Shown: positions 34,466 through 45,729 of the stretch, in pieces
Layout: every line of letters begins with the position of its first letter
Position numbering within the stretch: position 1 is the stretch's first letter
Assembly: GCA_963662175.1 (NCBI GenBank)
Contig: OY759218.1
Coordinates: 16,892,480 to 16,956,479, forward strand
Source of the DNA: Aradus depressus
Lineage: Eukaryota; Arthropoda; Insecta; Hemiptera; Aradidae
Length of the DNA: 64,000 nt
Reading direction: 5' to 3'
The notes under the pieces: generated by a model
The model's database searches: none
What the model saw: only the letters and a program-made list of their open reading frames with translations
Told to the model about the DNA's origin: nothing
Position numbers and translations under genes: made by a program

Positions 34466-34604
34466 GGACAGGCTTTCCCAGATAATGTTTCATAGCTCAA
34501 GTACGGACAGGCTTTCCCAGGTAATGTTTCATAGCCCAAGTACGGACAGGCTTTGCCCAATTGCGGACGGGCATTCCCACATAATGTTTCATACATAGCC
34601 CAAG
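34466..34604. repeat. Tandem array, 39-base unit, about 3.5 copies
   Basis: ggacaggctttcccag starts at 34466, 34505 and 34544, and a shortened unit starts at 34565. Each full unit includes taatgtttcatag. Confidence 0.9.
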
Positions 34605-34639
34605 TTGGTGCTTACTTGCTTTCTTTCTTATACTTTTAG

Positions 34640-35035
34640 TATAGAAGTATAGTAGTCATGCAAAAATTCAAGATCGAGTTTTCAACTCAATTGGACGTTT
34701 CGAGGTCCTCTGAACAAAATTTGACCATTTTCGCGATGTTGTCTGTTTGTATGTGATTGAAACTTTGTGAACGCTCTGATTAAGGAAAATTTGCAGCAAT
34801 GAACTTAAAAAAGTGATGATGATGATGTCACATGTCCTTGCTTACATCTGATTCGATTTTGGCCAAAATCTAACGTAAATTGAGACTACTTTACTGCGAG
34901 GCTTAATTTTGTTGTAACGATTGTATCGAAACGAAATTTTGTATGACAGTTAACACGTCTCTGAGTAAATAAAGTAACACTTAGTTGAATAATTCGCGCT
35001 GTTAATGTACATTGCCGATGATTCACCGATGAATT
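34640..35035 (+). repeat. Chimera of family B (start) and family A (end)
   Basis: The first part has agatcgagttttcaactcaattgg, gaggtcctctgaac and ttgaccattttcgcgatg, as in family B. The last part (aattcgcgctgttaatgtacattgccgatgattcaccga) is the family A terminus. Confidence 0.65.
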
Positions 35036-35384
35036 TTTTTTTCTCGATAATTCTCTTTCGTTTATGCATATTTATAATTGAATTGTAACGTTACTTTCAA
35101 CGGAAGAGTTGAAGCCTCTGCAGTCGTATATCTCATCGAGGGCTGAACCTAAATACCATGGTCTATGACACAACTGCTCCAGAACCTAAATACCATGGTC
35201 TATGATAAGCCTCCTCTAGGCTCTATGCTGATGGGTTTGTATTTGTCCGGCTGTTAAAACAAATACAAATGAATTGAGCCACCCCAGCTCTATGGGAGGA
35301 ACCGTTTACACAATTTAATATTATCATTATTATAATTCGATTCAGCTGTCTCATTGTCCCTCTTAGAGCACATTAGCTTCGCAA

Positions 35385-35813
35385 GACAATACCAAGAATA
35401 GGGGAAGTTATGTAATCGGTCAAAAATTCCATGTACAGTTTTTCTTCACAGAATTTCATGTTTTCCGGCCACCTGATTTCAAAATTGGAAAAAAAGTCAT
35501 GTCTGTCTGTGTACACGATAACTTCCAATAGATGAAATTTCTGCCAAATCGGACAAAGAGAAGGGGGGATTAGGAAAGGACTTAACCCCAAAACTTTAAT
35601 AATGTTTCGACATTAAATGTCATATTTAAATTCAAATCCCGTAAGATATCATAAGATTTCAATTACCCATAAGATTTTCGATTCAGACGGCCATATGTAA
35701 GTTAACTATTGTTTTTTAACCCAAACTGTCAATTGGTTTTGGAGAGAGAGCGAAAACTTTCTAATTCGTACAAGGGAAGAAAACATTGCCGCTGAGTTAC
35801 CTTCGACTTTTTT
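35385..35813 (+). repeat. Family A repeat
   Basis: aataggggaagttatgtaatcggtcaaaaattcc at the start; tgccgctgagttaccttcgac at the end; modules between are shortened. Confidence 0.8.
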
Positions 35814-37032
35814 CTTTAGTACAATGTTTCATTATTCCATAAAGAAGTAATACATTTCAGAATAATCGGACAACAAAATTATAGGTTGAAGCAAACGTGT
35901 GAGTGTTATATCGCTAACGATCAGTCTTGTTTATTAAATCTTGAGCTCTTTTGAAGGAATCATCATTTAATATGAACTCTGGTAAATATGAGAACAAGGC
36001 GTTGGTGAATGACCGGCCATATAATTAATATAATAACAATAACAATAATAATTTTATTATTATATATTATATATTTTTTATTTTATTTATTTTTGTATGT
36101 GTTTGCTATTATTTTGTATATATTCTTTCTTGCTTATTATTATTTGTTTTAAATATTTTACATTATTTATTATTTTATCATACATTCTTATTGTTAACAC
36201 TTCTGCTTATTGTTTTTGTACAAATTGCAGAATTAATTTTAAAAGATAAATGATAGGGATTAAGAGAAAAAATGAAAAAAAATATACAAAATAACTTTTG
36301 GGTTGTGTAAGAATCTGAATATATAAATAATATATTTAACACAGTTCTACTTACATTTCTCCAATATATTTTAGGTTTTTATAAACTAGCAACTATAGAC
36401 GTTTCAGCAAGCACTCTCATCATCAGTATCTACTTGCATTTCATATAAAATCATAAAAATAACATAGTAAGATGTTCGTCAGTAATTACAAATTATATTT
36501 CAATTAAATAAATACATAAATGCCAATTAACCTTTAATGTAATTGATATTCTTTATGTTAGCAATTTTTCTTATAACAATCAAAATATTCTTTTTACAGA
36601 ACATGTGTAACATTTATGTATATAATATAATTTTTTTTTAAATTACGAGAAATTTGCTTAAAAAAGGTATCTTTAGTTTTTTTTATTTTTGCTTCGTTTT
36701 CGCGCAATTTAGAATTTTAAAAGACGCGATTTTAGCTGTTATCACGTTTTTGGCTAACTTTGAACTGCTGTATATCGGAACCAATAATTTCTAAAAATCT
36801 AAAACTTTACACAAATACTCAGAGGTACTAAGGGAACATTCTCAAAAAGTTTGAAGACAATTTTTTTTTTTTTCTCCATGTATACCTACCTATATTTTTT
36901 CAATTCTTATGATGTTATTTTTATTAATAGTATGTCAAATATTTTTGGACACTAACGTTTCTAATTGTTAGGTTATAAAAACTAAATGGGGGAAATGCAG
37001 AGCTGTGATAAATATATTATGTATAAAATAAA
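35814..37032. other. AT-rich, with solitary foldback-type motif at 36398-36426
   Basis: The minus strand has CTGATGATGAGAGTGCTTGCTGAAACGTC, a complete core (CTGATGA, GAAA) with a weak central helix, followed by tatagttgctag. No second arm was found. The rest is unassigned. Confidence 0.5.
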
Positions 37033-37690
37033 TAATCACCGGAAATGTACTTCTCAGCACGAATATATTGACAAATTTTTCGTCCTTCCTTTGAAATAAA
37101 TTTACCGATTTGTTTGAAAATTAATAGGTGCCTAACTCAGGGACTTCTGAATCATTATAGTAAATTTCGTGTTGATACATTTGGTACAAGTAATTATGAT
37201 TTTTGAGTTTTCATTTCCTCTCATCCCCCACTTGTATTGCAGTTTTTGTGTTGAGCCCCCCCTCTATTCCCTCCTCTTTGGCAGATTCGGCTGAAAATCA
37301 GTACAAGTCGTCCTTATGGAGTTCTGGATATACGTATAAATTTTTGTATCGATATATTCATCCTATCAGGAGTTATCGTGTTCAGAGTACAGATAAACAC
37401 GCAAATTTTTTTTCGTACTTATAAATTGTAACTGAAGAAGTAATACTATGCTAGCTCCTCCCCCAATCCTTCTTTTTTTGGGGGCCAATTCGTCTGAAAA
37501 TAAATAGGTGTCTTCCTTACAGGGTTCCGGATATATTCGTTCTATATGAAGTTATTGTGTTCACAAACACAGAAAGGCAGGACAATTTTTTTTTTTCATT
37601 TTTGGTATAAGGGTTTTGGAAATCTTGAAATTCCTGTAAAAAGTTAACATCGAATTTTTGAACGATTACATGACTTCATCTATACTTTCA
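37033..37690 (-). repeat. Family A repeat, nearly complete
   Basis: Starts atcaccggaaatgtacttctcagcacg and ends gattacatgacttcatctatactttcagcttggg, with three modules. Confidence 0.8.
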
Positions 37691-37965
37691 GCTTGGGATT
37701 TAAAAAAAAAAAAAAAATGAAAATAGACACTAACAAGACACAATTATATGGGCCATATGGACGGGGCGAATTGTATGGTCGGCTGGCCTTGGGACTGAGG
37801 ACGAACGGTCGGACGGACGCCCACAGGACAACAGCCGAGAAAAAGACAAAATAAAAGGTAAAACAACGTTACCCTCGGACAAAAGCTCTATTTTCTAGAG
37901 TATGAACCAGCACCAACCTCCTTCACCCGAGCCTTGCTCATTGTCTCCCTTCATTCCATCGGTTT
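37691..37965. other. GC-richer unassigned block
   Basis: tggacggggcgaattgtatgg...acggtcggacggacgcccac. It follows an A-run and has no recognised match inside the window. Confidence 0.4.
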
Positions 37966-38945
37966 TTTTACTTCCCCAACTTCACGAAGTATGTATAGGC
38001 AATGTTATATAATCGGTCAAACATTCTGTCATTTCGGAATTTCATGTTTACCTACCTCCGCATACTAAATTTTGTGCCGATACATTCATTACCTCTGTAG
38101 TAATTTGGGTTTTTATGTTCAGCCTCTCTGATCCACCCCTTCCCTTCGGCCGATTCCACTGAAAATTAATAGAGGTCGTCCTTGTAGGGTTTTGGATTTA
38201 CATATGAAATTTCGTTTCACATTCATTGCAATGGCAGTTTTTAGAGTTTTTGTGTTAAGCCTCCGCCCTAATCCACCAATCCCTTTGGTCGATTTTGCTG
38301 AAAATCAATAGGTGTCGTCGTAAGAGGATCCTGGAAACACTTATAAAATTTCGTGTCGATACATTCATTTTATCAGGAGTTACCGTGATCACGGACACAC
38401 ATAGAGCCCCGAAAAAGTCCCTCTGGATCCGTGCCTGAAAACGATACCGGACTGTGAATTTTTTGTATTATTATTTTTTTTTTTTTTAATTATGTGACCC
38501 TCTTTTTGTTAATTTTGTGTCTGTGAAAACTCCCGATGTACTGAATATGTCGATACAAAATTTTATATTTACCTCCAGAACCTCATGCCTATTTATTTTC
38601 AGCCTAATCGGTCCAAAGGAAGAGGGGGAGCGGTGGATTTACACAAAAATTTCCAATAACTGCCGATTTAATGAATGTATCTTCACGAAATTTTATATTC
38701 AAATCCAAAACTCTATAAGGATGACAATTGTCAATTTCAGTGAAATTGGCCTATAAGAAAGTGGGGATCGAGGGGGCTCGACTTAAAAATTCTAATAACT
38801 GTCGATGTAATAAATGCCAATGGCATGAAATTTATTAATCTCTGAATAAAACACCCATTGATTTTCAACGAAATCGGTATTTTGATCTCAGAGGGACAGC
38901 GAATATTCAGTTAATTTATTGGCGCTGGGAGGTACATTGGTGAGT
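37966..38945. repeat. Family A composite (plus, minus, plus)
   Basis: Plus start (tacttccccaacttcacgaagtatg) switches at about 38062 to minus modules until about 38410. After a T-run, plus modules resume at about 38515 and reach ggcgctgggaggtacattggtgagtcac. This suggests internal inversion or insertion of one copy into another. Confidence 0.7.
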
Positions 38946-39684
38946 CACTTCTTACATTGTTGTTCTTGTCTCGAATCACTAACTTGTCACTTACTGACGA
39001 GTAATTTGCTAATTTATCTTTATTAAATATATCGTATGAAAAACGTGCTAGCATCTTGTATGTACTACTAGCGAATTACTTGAGAAATGTGTACTGTTAC
39101 TTCTAGCATCGGGAGTTGGGGACCTCCCCTTTGTGATTATCCGAGTAAGGCTATGTTTGTTTTTAAGTTGTCGAACTTACATCTTGAACAGAGAAATGTA
39201 GGTAGGCATAACCAGTGAGGGGAAGGAAAATGTTGAACAAAGCGTTGTTGTGGAACAACCGGTCTACCTGGACAAAAGGTTCTAAACGAGAAGGTTGAAG
39301 GCTCTTGAAGAGGAGGGACAAGGAGATTGTTTTGAAGAAAGGGTACACCTCTTTGCGTTGGTCACGCGCCCAATTCCAATCGGACTAACCGTATCAAGCC
39401 TATACAGTTATATCGTTTTAGAGATTACAGTTTCAAATTCCTGGTTATACCGGACAAAATACAAGAAACGGGAGCTTTAGGGAAGCAATTCAATAAATGT
39501 CTTCCTCGTGGGGTTCTAGATCTTCATATAAAATGTGTCAATACATTCAAACAGCCAGAAAAGGGAATTCCGATTGAAACTGAACATGGAATTTGTGACC
39601 AATTGAAAGTGGAAGTGAAAATTTCCATGGACAGCTGTACAAAGTTCGCGAATTTTCATCCTAGGTCATATTTCTTTCTTCCTC
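38946..39684. other. Unassigned intronic sequence
   Basis: No gene or clear repeat recognised. Confidence 0.4.
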
Positions 39685-40233
39685 CAGCTATATGAAGTAT
39701 AAGAGAATTTATGTCATCGGCCAGAAATTTGATGTTGAGTATTAACATGAATTTCATATTTTCTGACCCTCTGATTCTAATAATGAAAACAAATTCCTGT
39801 GTCTGTATGTGTGTTTGTGAAAACGATAACTCTCAATAGAATGAATGAATATGTACTTATACATATGTGTGTAAATACGACATTGATTTTCAGCCAAATC
39901 GTTCAAAGGGAAGAGGGTATTAGGGGGCTACATTCTATGTTTTCACTGGAATTTCATCTTTTCCGATCCCCTGATATCAAAAAGGAAAAACAAATTGCTG
40001 TGTGTGAGCCTGTGAACACGATAACGCCTGATAGAATGAATGTATCTATACGACATTTTCTATGTGTATACGAAACCACATAACATCGACAACACTTATT
40101 TATTTTCAGCCAAATCGGCCAATGGAGAGGACTAGGGAGGGGCTTAACACAAAAATTCTAATAACTGCCGTTGTAATGAATATATTAACATGAAATTTCA
40201 AACGTAACTTCAAAATCCCATAAGGATAACACC
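39685..40233 (+). repeat. Family A repeat, left part, split by LINE fragment
   Basis: Starts ctccagctatatgaagtataag. It contains several modules and stops at the LINE target duplication inside cacctattaaattttcagc. Confidence 0.8.
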
Positions 40234-40244
40234 TATTAAATTTT

Positions 40245-40681
40245 GCACTTTGCTCCATGTGTAATAACAAGCAAGATGAAGATGTGTTTCACTTTATTGC
40301 CGTATGCCCCATCTTGAAAGAATTTCGTCTCATCTATTTTAATAAAGCAGAGTTAAACTATGCTCAGTTTATTGGAATATGTAAATGGACGAAATTACAA
40401 AAGTTTAATCAACTATTGCAAAGCCGCCTGGAATTATAGATTTGAGCTGGTTTCAGAGTTTAATTATTAGTGATATATAAACAGCAAGATGTTTTGTTTT
40501 TTTTGTTTTTTGTTAGTTTTTTTAAAGGATCATTTAGGTTAATTTTGTAAATTACTGCATTTGTATTTGTATTTGAATTATATGTGTGAGTAGAAATATA
40601 AGATATAACCCCTCAGAGGGTCAATTTGACCATGAGTATTGTCGGTCAATATTATTATTATTAATGTACATCTGTAAAAAG

Positions 40682-40711
<30 letters not shown>
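40245..40711 (+). mobile_element. 5-prime-truncated LINE 3-prime end
   Basis: From 40245 the frame reads ALCSMCNNKQDEDVFHFIAV then CPILKEFR... to a stop at 40440. It shows the CxxC...H....C zinc knuckle that follows the reverse transcriptase in many non-LTR retrotransposons. An untranslated region of about 270 bases ends aataaagactattattatt, a (TAT)n-type tail. The 11-base target duplication TATTAAATTTT lies at 40234-40244 and 40712-40722. The coding part is intact, so the insertion is fairly young. Clade not assigned. Confidence 0.9.
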
Positions 40712-40712
<1 letters not shown>

Positions 40713-40722
40713 ATTAAATTTT

Positions 40723-40950
40723 CAGCGAGATCGAACGAAGGGAAGGAGGGATAAAAGAAGGGCTCAACTCAAAAACTCTAATAACTGCCGATGTAGGGAA
40801 TCGACCCAATGTTTAGTATGAGGATTCAGAAATTCCTACGTAAGCGAACTATTGATTTTTGTCGATTGGCTTTAGAGGGAGAGCGAAAATGTTATTGATT
40901 AATTCGTACTGGGGAAGTACATTGCCGGCGATTAACCGACGCCTTTTTTG
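40723..40950 (+). repeat. Family A repeat, right part after LINE insertion
   Basis: Resumes cagcgagatcgaacgaaggg and ends gattaattcgtactggggaagtacattgccggcgattaaccgacg. Confidence 0.82.
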
Positions 40951-41364
40951 GTATTTAACGTGCATTAGTCATATCAAAATACCTGCAGTGACGCAAGTAA
41001 GATTAGATTAATTATAAAGATAACAATAATCAAAATTTCAGGAAATTCTCAAAAGGCAAAAGAGGTAACTCCGAACAAAAGAGAAGCATTCGAGGAATGT
41101 ACTGATAGGTTTGTTTTAGTACGTTCCCACGTGTTAACTGGGCCAACACTTTTCGGACGATGAAGTTAATTAATGCCTTTTATATTCATGACGGGTCGTA
41201 AAGACGATACAATACCACGCTCGTACTGATGGTAATCCGAACTGTTCTTTGGGCAGCACCTGGACTCTTTGACAGGTGGTTTCAGTCCAAAGAGTATGGC
41301 TTTCAAATCTTTTCGAGAAGGATACGCAATGAATCTTTCAATAAAGGAGGCTAACGCAAAGATA
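40951..41364. other. Unassigned intronic sequence
   Basis: No gene or repeat recognised. Confidence 0.4.
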
Positions 41365-41800
41365 AAAGTTATCGGTGAATCATTGGCAATGTACTTCCCC
41401 AGAAGGAATTAATCAATTAACTTTTCGCTCCCCCTCCAAAACCAGTCGACCGTTTTCGCTAATATTAAACCGTTAACTTACAGAGGGTCTCTAAATTTTT
41501 TGTAGATAAATTCATTACATCGGCAGTTATCAGAGTTTTTGATTTGAGCCCCTTCCCCTGAGCCCCCTCCCCCCTTCAGCCGATTCTGCTGAAAATTATG
41601 TCGTCCTTATGGGATTTTGAATTTACATATGAAATTACGTTTCGATAGATTCATTCTATCGAGAGTTATCGTCTTCACAGACACTCACAGATTTTTTTTT
41701 TATATTTGGAATCTAGAGGTTGGAAAACATAAAACTCCATTGAAAACTCCGCATCGAATTTTTGACCGATTACATAACTTACCCTGTTACGTTGACAGAA
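41365..41800 (-). repeat. Family A repeat, complete
   Basis: From atcggtgaatcattggcaatgtacttccccag to gaccgattacataacttaccctg, with two modules. Confidence 0.82.
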
Positions 41801-42263
41801 TAGGAGTTTGTCTTGATCAATTCTTTGGTTTCATTCGGTTGGATGAATCCTGATTACTTTTACAGATTCCTAATGTCGACCTATCTTCTTGGATATACCA
41901 CATTTGTAGGATGTTGAACACCAGTGGATCTGGAAATCTGGCGAATGGTTCAGTCCTTTGTATTAGATAGAACAGCTTTAAGTTAGCGCGCGTTAGGCGT
42001 ACACAATGCGCTCCACCTGGACTCAGTGGTGAAGTCTTTTAATAGTGAATAATTCACTTTTAGATTTTTTAGTTCTTTAATTAAATATGAAATAGTTTCA
42101 TTTTGTTGATCAATGGTGGTTCAACGGGTGTTAAAGTTTGTTTACCATTAACAGTGTTTATTTCCAACTACAAACTTGCTTCCTCTGTTCTCAGTTCTTG
42201 TGTCTATAGAATTTCCCTTGAACAACTAACTAACTTTGATCTCGAGCCCAGCGTCTTGTTAGG
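41801..42263. other. Unassigned intronic sequence
   Basis: No gene or repeat recognised. Confidence 0.4.
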
Positions 42264-42268
42264 CGGCG

Positions 42269-42786
42269 CACAGTGTGAAATTTATGAGTTTTGATTTTCA
42301 AAATTCGAGCCCCCGCTCAATTCTTGATCAATTTGGATGAAACTAGGTGCAAAATATTTGTGAAAGCTGGCATTTTATCAGGTAACAATTTTCACAGTTA
42401 ACAGTTCCACAATCAAGGTATTATATGCCAATTGACAGCTGCCAAAAACCCGCGAAAATTTTAAAAAAATTTAATTTGTTTTGTCTAAGTTTTTGTTAAC
42501 GGATTTTCACAACCTAAATGAATGTTTTTTGTGTCGCTGATTACGAATTCACTATTTATTTTAGCCAAAAGTGGTCCTAATGTTGTCATTTTGGTCTAAA
42601 GTGGTCCAAATTCAATATATTGGCTATTTTTGCCATTGGCATATAATACCTTGATTGTGAAACCCGCAGTTATCTGATAAAAAGCCAGCTTTCACAAATA
42701 TTTTGCATCTAGTTTCATCCAAATTGATCAAAAATTGAGCGGTGGCTCGAATTTTGAAAATTAAAACTCATAAATTTCACACTGTG
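42269..42786. mobile_element. Transib-like foldback miniature element, 518 bases
   Basis: Both ends begin CACAGTGTGAAATTTATGAG when read inward, and arms of about 165 bases (42269-42435 and 42630-42786) are roughly 90 percent alike. The flanks are CGGCG (42264-42268) and CGGCA (42787-42791). Transib transposons are known for CAC-starting termini like the RAG recombination heptamer and for GC-rich 5-base duplications of CGGCG type. No transposase is encoded. Confidence 0.72.
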
Positions 42787-42904
42787 CGGCATGGAGGGAT
42801 GAGACCGAGCGGACATGAGCGACAGGATTGGGATGGGTATTCAGCTTGAAATATCTTGAAGGGGAATTGGATTAGGTCTTGGACATAAGGAGTGTTGAGG
42901 GGGT

Positions 42905-43330
42905 GGGGGGAGTCCTCTCTTGACATAACATTTACAAATATTTCAGTTGTCCATAATATAATAAAATCAAGAAAATTAACAGAGCTGAGAATTTAATGTG
43001 ACGTTTATTCTTTTCTTGTACTTCGTTATTGTCATATAGCCCTTATTTCTTATATACCTAAATACTCGTACTATGTATTCTATTATAAACTCCATTCTTT
43101 AGTTGTTGTTTTTTTCTTACTATTATATTTTCTCAATTTTATTATATTACGGACAACTGAAATATTTGTAAATGTTATGTCAAGGCAGGACCTCCCTAGA
43201 GGACAGGGTGTCACAGCCTTAGGTAATCTCAGGATTGTATAAATATGACAACCTAGCTAACTTAAATGTCACTTTTTTGAACTTTGTGCTGATTAGGACG
43301 TAAGCCGAAACCGGCACATGTTGGTTTTGA
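42905..43330. mobile_element. Foldback repeat (family D) with core-like motif
   Basis: Arms at about 42912-42990 and 43115-43197 share tgacataacatttacaaatatttcagttgtcc in opposite directions. The right side continues gacagggtgtcacagccttaggtaatctcagg, matching 32553-32598 and, after the insertion there, 33180-33230. At 43289 the plus strand has CTGATTAGGACGTAAGCCGAAACCGGC, like the motif of the other foldback elements. Confidence 0.6.
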
Positions 43331-43763
43331 AAGGTTCACTCAGTGGGCTGTGGGTTCAGTTGTGGCTATGGCTGTCCGAACATGAAGCTATGGCGGCCGG
43401 CAGCTATGAAGACATTTGTTGGGTGTCGCTGTTCCTCTCCCTGGTTTTTGTTCCAGATTCCAGGCCAGTGTCCGTCCTATAAAAACACTCCTCACACAGC
43501 CATCCCATGTCCCCATCTGACTAAAGCCAAACCCTCTTCTCATTCTTCCATTTGTAATGTGGGAGGGCCGCAAAAAAAAAAAAAAAAAACTGAATATTTT
43601 CAATATCTCGTGGACATGAATGCAGTATCAACTATGACACTTTTAAGCAGGGGGAACAAAAAGTGATGAAGGAGCATGCCTGGTAATCTGGTCGATCCGG
43701 GTTCAATTCTCAAAAGAGGAGAATTCCCGTTGTTCTCAAATATATCGTAGAGCAGGGAGATAG
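43331..43763. other. Unassigned, with poly-A run
   Basis: GC-richer block followed by an A18 run at about 43573-43590. It might be a degraded retrotransposed end, but no coding match is seen. Confidence 0.35.
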
Positions 43764-44773
43764 TACAGTAGAACCTCTATAAATCGAACATCAAGGGAGA
43801 CGCCAAAAAAATTCGAGTTACAGAGTTTTCGACTTATGGAGGATTTCGACTTAGGCGGATTTTGATTCGACTTGCAGAGGTTAAGATTCATTCTAACTAA
43901 TTTTGAGTTAGAGAGGTGAAATAAATAAAAATTCAAGTTACAGAGGTAACAAACATATTTATATTTATTATAAATCAACATTATTTCAAAACATCCTTAA
44001 AATAAAAAATACGTAGTAGGTACATATCGGTGGCCATTGGGAAGAAGTGGCTAAGTCGTTAAGAGCAAATTTTACAGGGGAGCGCTTTCAAGTTTTGCCC
44101 TTCTCCTGTAAATCATATATGTAGGTGGAAAGCATGCCACTGGCGCCAAATGTTGTTATTTGTCATTAAAAATGTATCTACTTCAGAGATCCACCCTTAT
44201 GTCATAATTCTGGATTTTTATAAAACTTACCTGATCTTGCACCACCGACTTGTCCAGTTATTACCCTAATTACTTGAAATAATTTAGTTCTAAAAATCAA
44301 TGTTCTGTTTCAATGGCACTAGTTGTTATTATTATCTTAACAGAATAGAGAGGTAGGAAGCACTAGAAATGAAATGTAAACGGATTAATCACATTTTATT
44401 GAACTCTAACATATTTTTTTAAAGAATACAAGAAAAAAAAATGAACGAGCTGGGCAAACAAACTCTAAATTTTTGGGTTTTTTAACATAATGCACAAACA
44501 TAAGTATAATAGAATCAAAGGGATTGCATACATTTTCTAGCGTTGAACACAAACTTCAAACAAAAGAAAAAACCAGCAATCTTAGATTAAAATGAACAAA
44601 ATTATACTAAAACGTCATCATCAGGGTCAGTTTGCACTAAATCAGGGTCAATTGGTACGGAGTTATTGGTTTTTAATTGTACGTAAAAATCATGAAATAT
44701 GGGATCTATTAAAGGGAGCAAGTCTAATAAGTCTTTTTTTTGGCTTCGCTAATGGTCACAGGGCTACTGTTCT

Positions 44774-45130
44774 TTAATACGAAATTGGAAATAGAAATGT
44801 GTCTACGAAAGACCACGCTATTAAAATTTGTATCGGCTTCAAGGTTAGTCTTAAAAAAATATTTTTTTCTCTCCTTTCCTGTATTGAAGCCACTGGACTG
44901 GCCTCCATAGAAACTTTTGCCCTGCGTCGTTTTTTAATAGTGAAAGGCCCATCTCTCTTAACGAGACAACTAAAATCATAAAAATCGTTTATTCCCATTC
45001 TATGTACCTTGAAAGGGTTTTTGGTTTTTGCAGATCTCACAAGTTGTGTCCAATCACTAAGGCGGTTGATTTTCATTCGACTATGTTTTTTAGTTTTTTC
45101 TATTACAGCATGGTCGTTGTCACACTCCAT
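44774..45130 (-). CDS. Unknown open frame inside pogo-like element
   Basis: 118 codons. The middle reads KINRLSDWTQLVRSAKTKNP then FKVHRMGINDFYDFSCLVKRDGPF, which looks like real protein with W, PF and DF/DFS landmarks. The family is not recognised. It lies downstream, on the same strand, of the two-exon frame at 45214-45729 and is offset in frame. The two could be pieces of one element-borne protein separated by a mutation or a second intron. The last about 35 residues are hydrophobic and may be out of the true frame. Confidence 0.4.
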   Translation of the reverse strand: MECDNDHAVIEKTKKHSRMKINRLSDWTQLVRSAKTKNPFKVHRMGINDFYDFSCLVKRDGPFTIKKRRRAKVSMEASPVASIQERREKNIFLRLTLKPIQILIAWSFVDTFLFPISY

Positions 45131-45213
45131 GTAAACTAATTGTAGTTACATTGGAAACATTTTTTTGTAAGACGAATAGAAACATGAGGGCCACGAAATT
45201 GTTTTTGTTTTGT

Positions 45214-45729
45214 TTAGTTCCGTAACATTTTACTAAGTGCTCTTGTCTTCCGTGATTGACTTGATTTACGTCTAGGGTTTTCAGCATTCCTCTCATTAGC
45301 ATATAGAATTGGCCTACTTTCTGATACAACACGATTATCACGACAGCTGCTATCAACTTCAGAGCTCAAAGAATCATTGTCATCTGCAGATACGTTATAA
45401 GTAGGGTCAGCGTCAGTATCATCGCTTAGTTGTAAGTCTGTGAATAACAAAAACACAATTAATATTTTTAAAAAAAATAATAATAATTAAAATACAAATA
45501 AATAAAAAAAGTTATGGTGTTGTTACATACCTTCGGACAACACCCTTTCTGCTCTCTGTAATTTCGATGCTTCATCAAATGAGTCACACTGATCACCAGT
45601 CGTTTCAACAGCAACGTTTGGTGAATCAGACGGACGTTGATAGTCTCTGTTGTTGAACACGTTGCTCTTTAATTTATTTAAAAACTCTGCACGTTTACTA
45701 CACATTTTGACGTTGACTATCGGCCTCAC
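45214..45729 (-). CDS. Unknown two-exon open frame inside pogo-like element
   Basis: Exon 1 runs 45729 down to 45531 and exon 2 from 45437 down to the stop at 45214, with a 93-base intron (45530-45438) that has gtatgt and ttattcacag borders on the minus strand. The frame is kept across the junction (...RVLSE-D-LQLSDDTDADP). The product is about 140 residues: basic/polar at the start (CSKRAEFLNKLKSNVFNNRD), an acidic and serine-rich middle, and a basic end (PRRKSSQSRKTRALSKMLRN). I do not recognise the family. It may be the N-terminal part of a longer protein broken by the stop at 45214, since the other frame (44774-45130) follows directly. Confidence 0.4.

Noticed and set aside
44030..44135. 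tRNA-like head (ggctaagtcgttaagagc) of another SINE or tRNA gene
   Set aside because: The B-box-like part (caagttttgccc) is poor and there is only one copy in the window.
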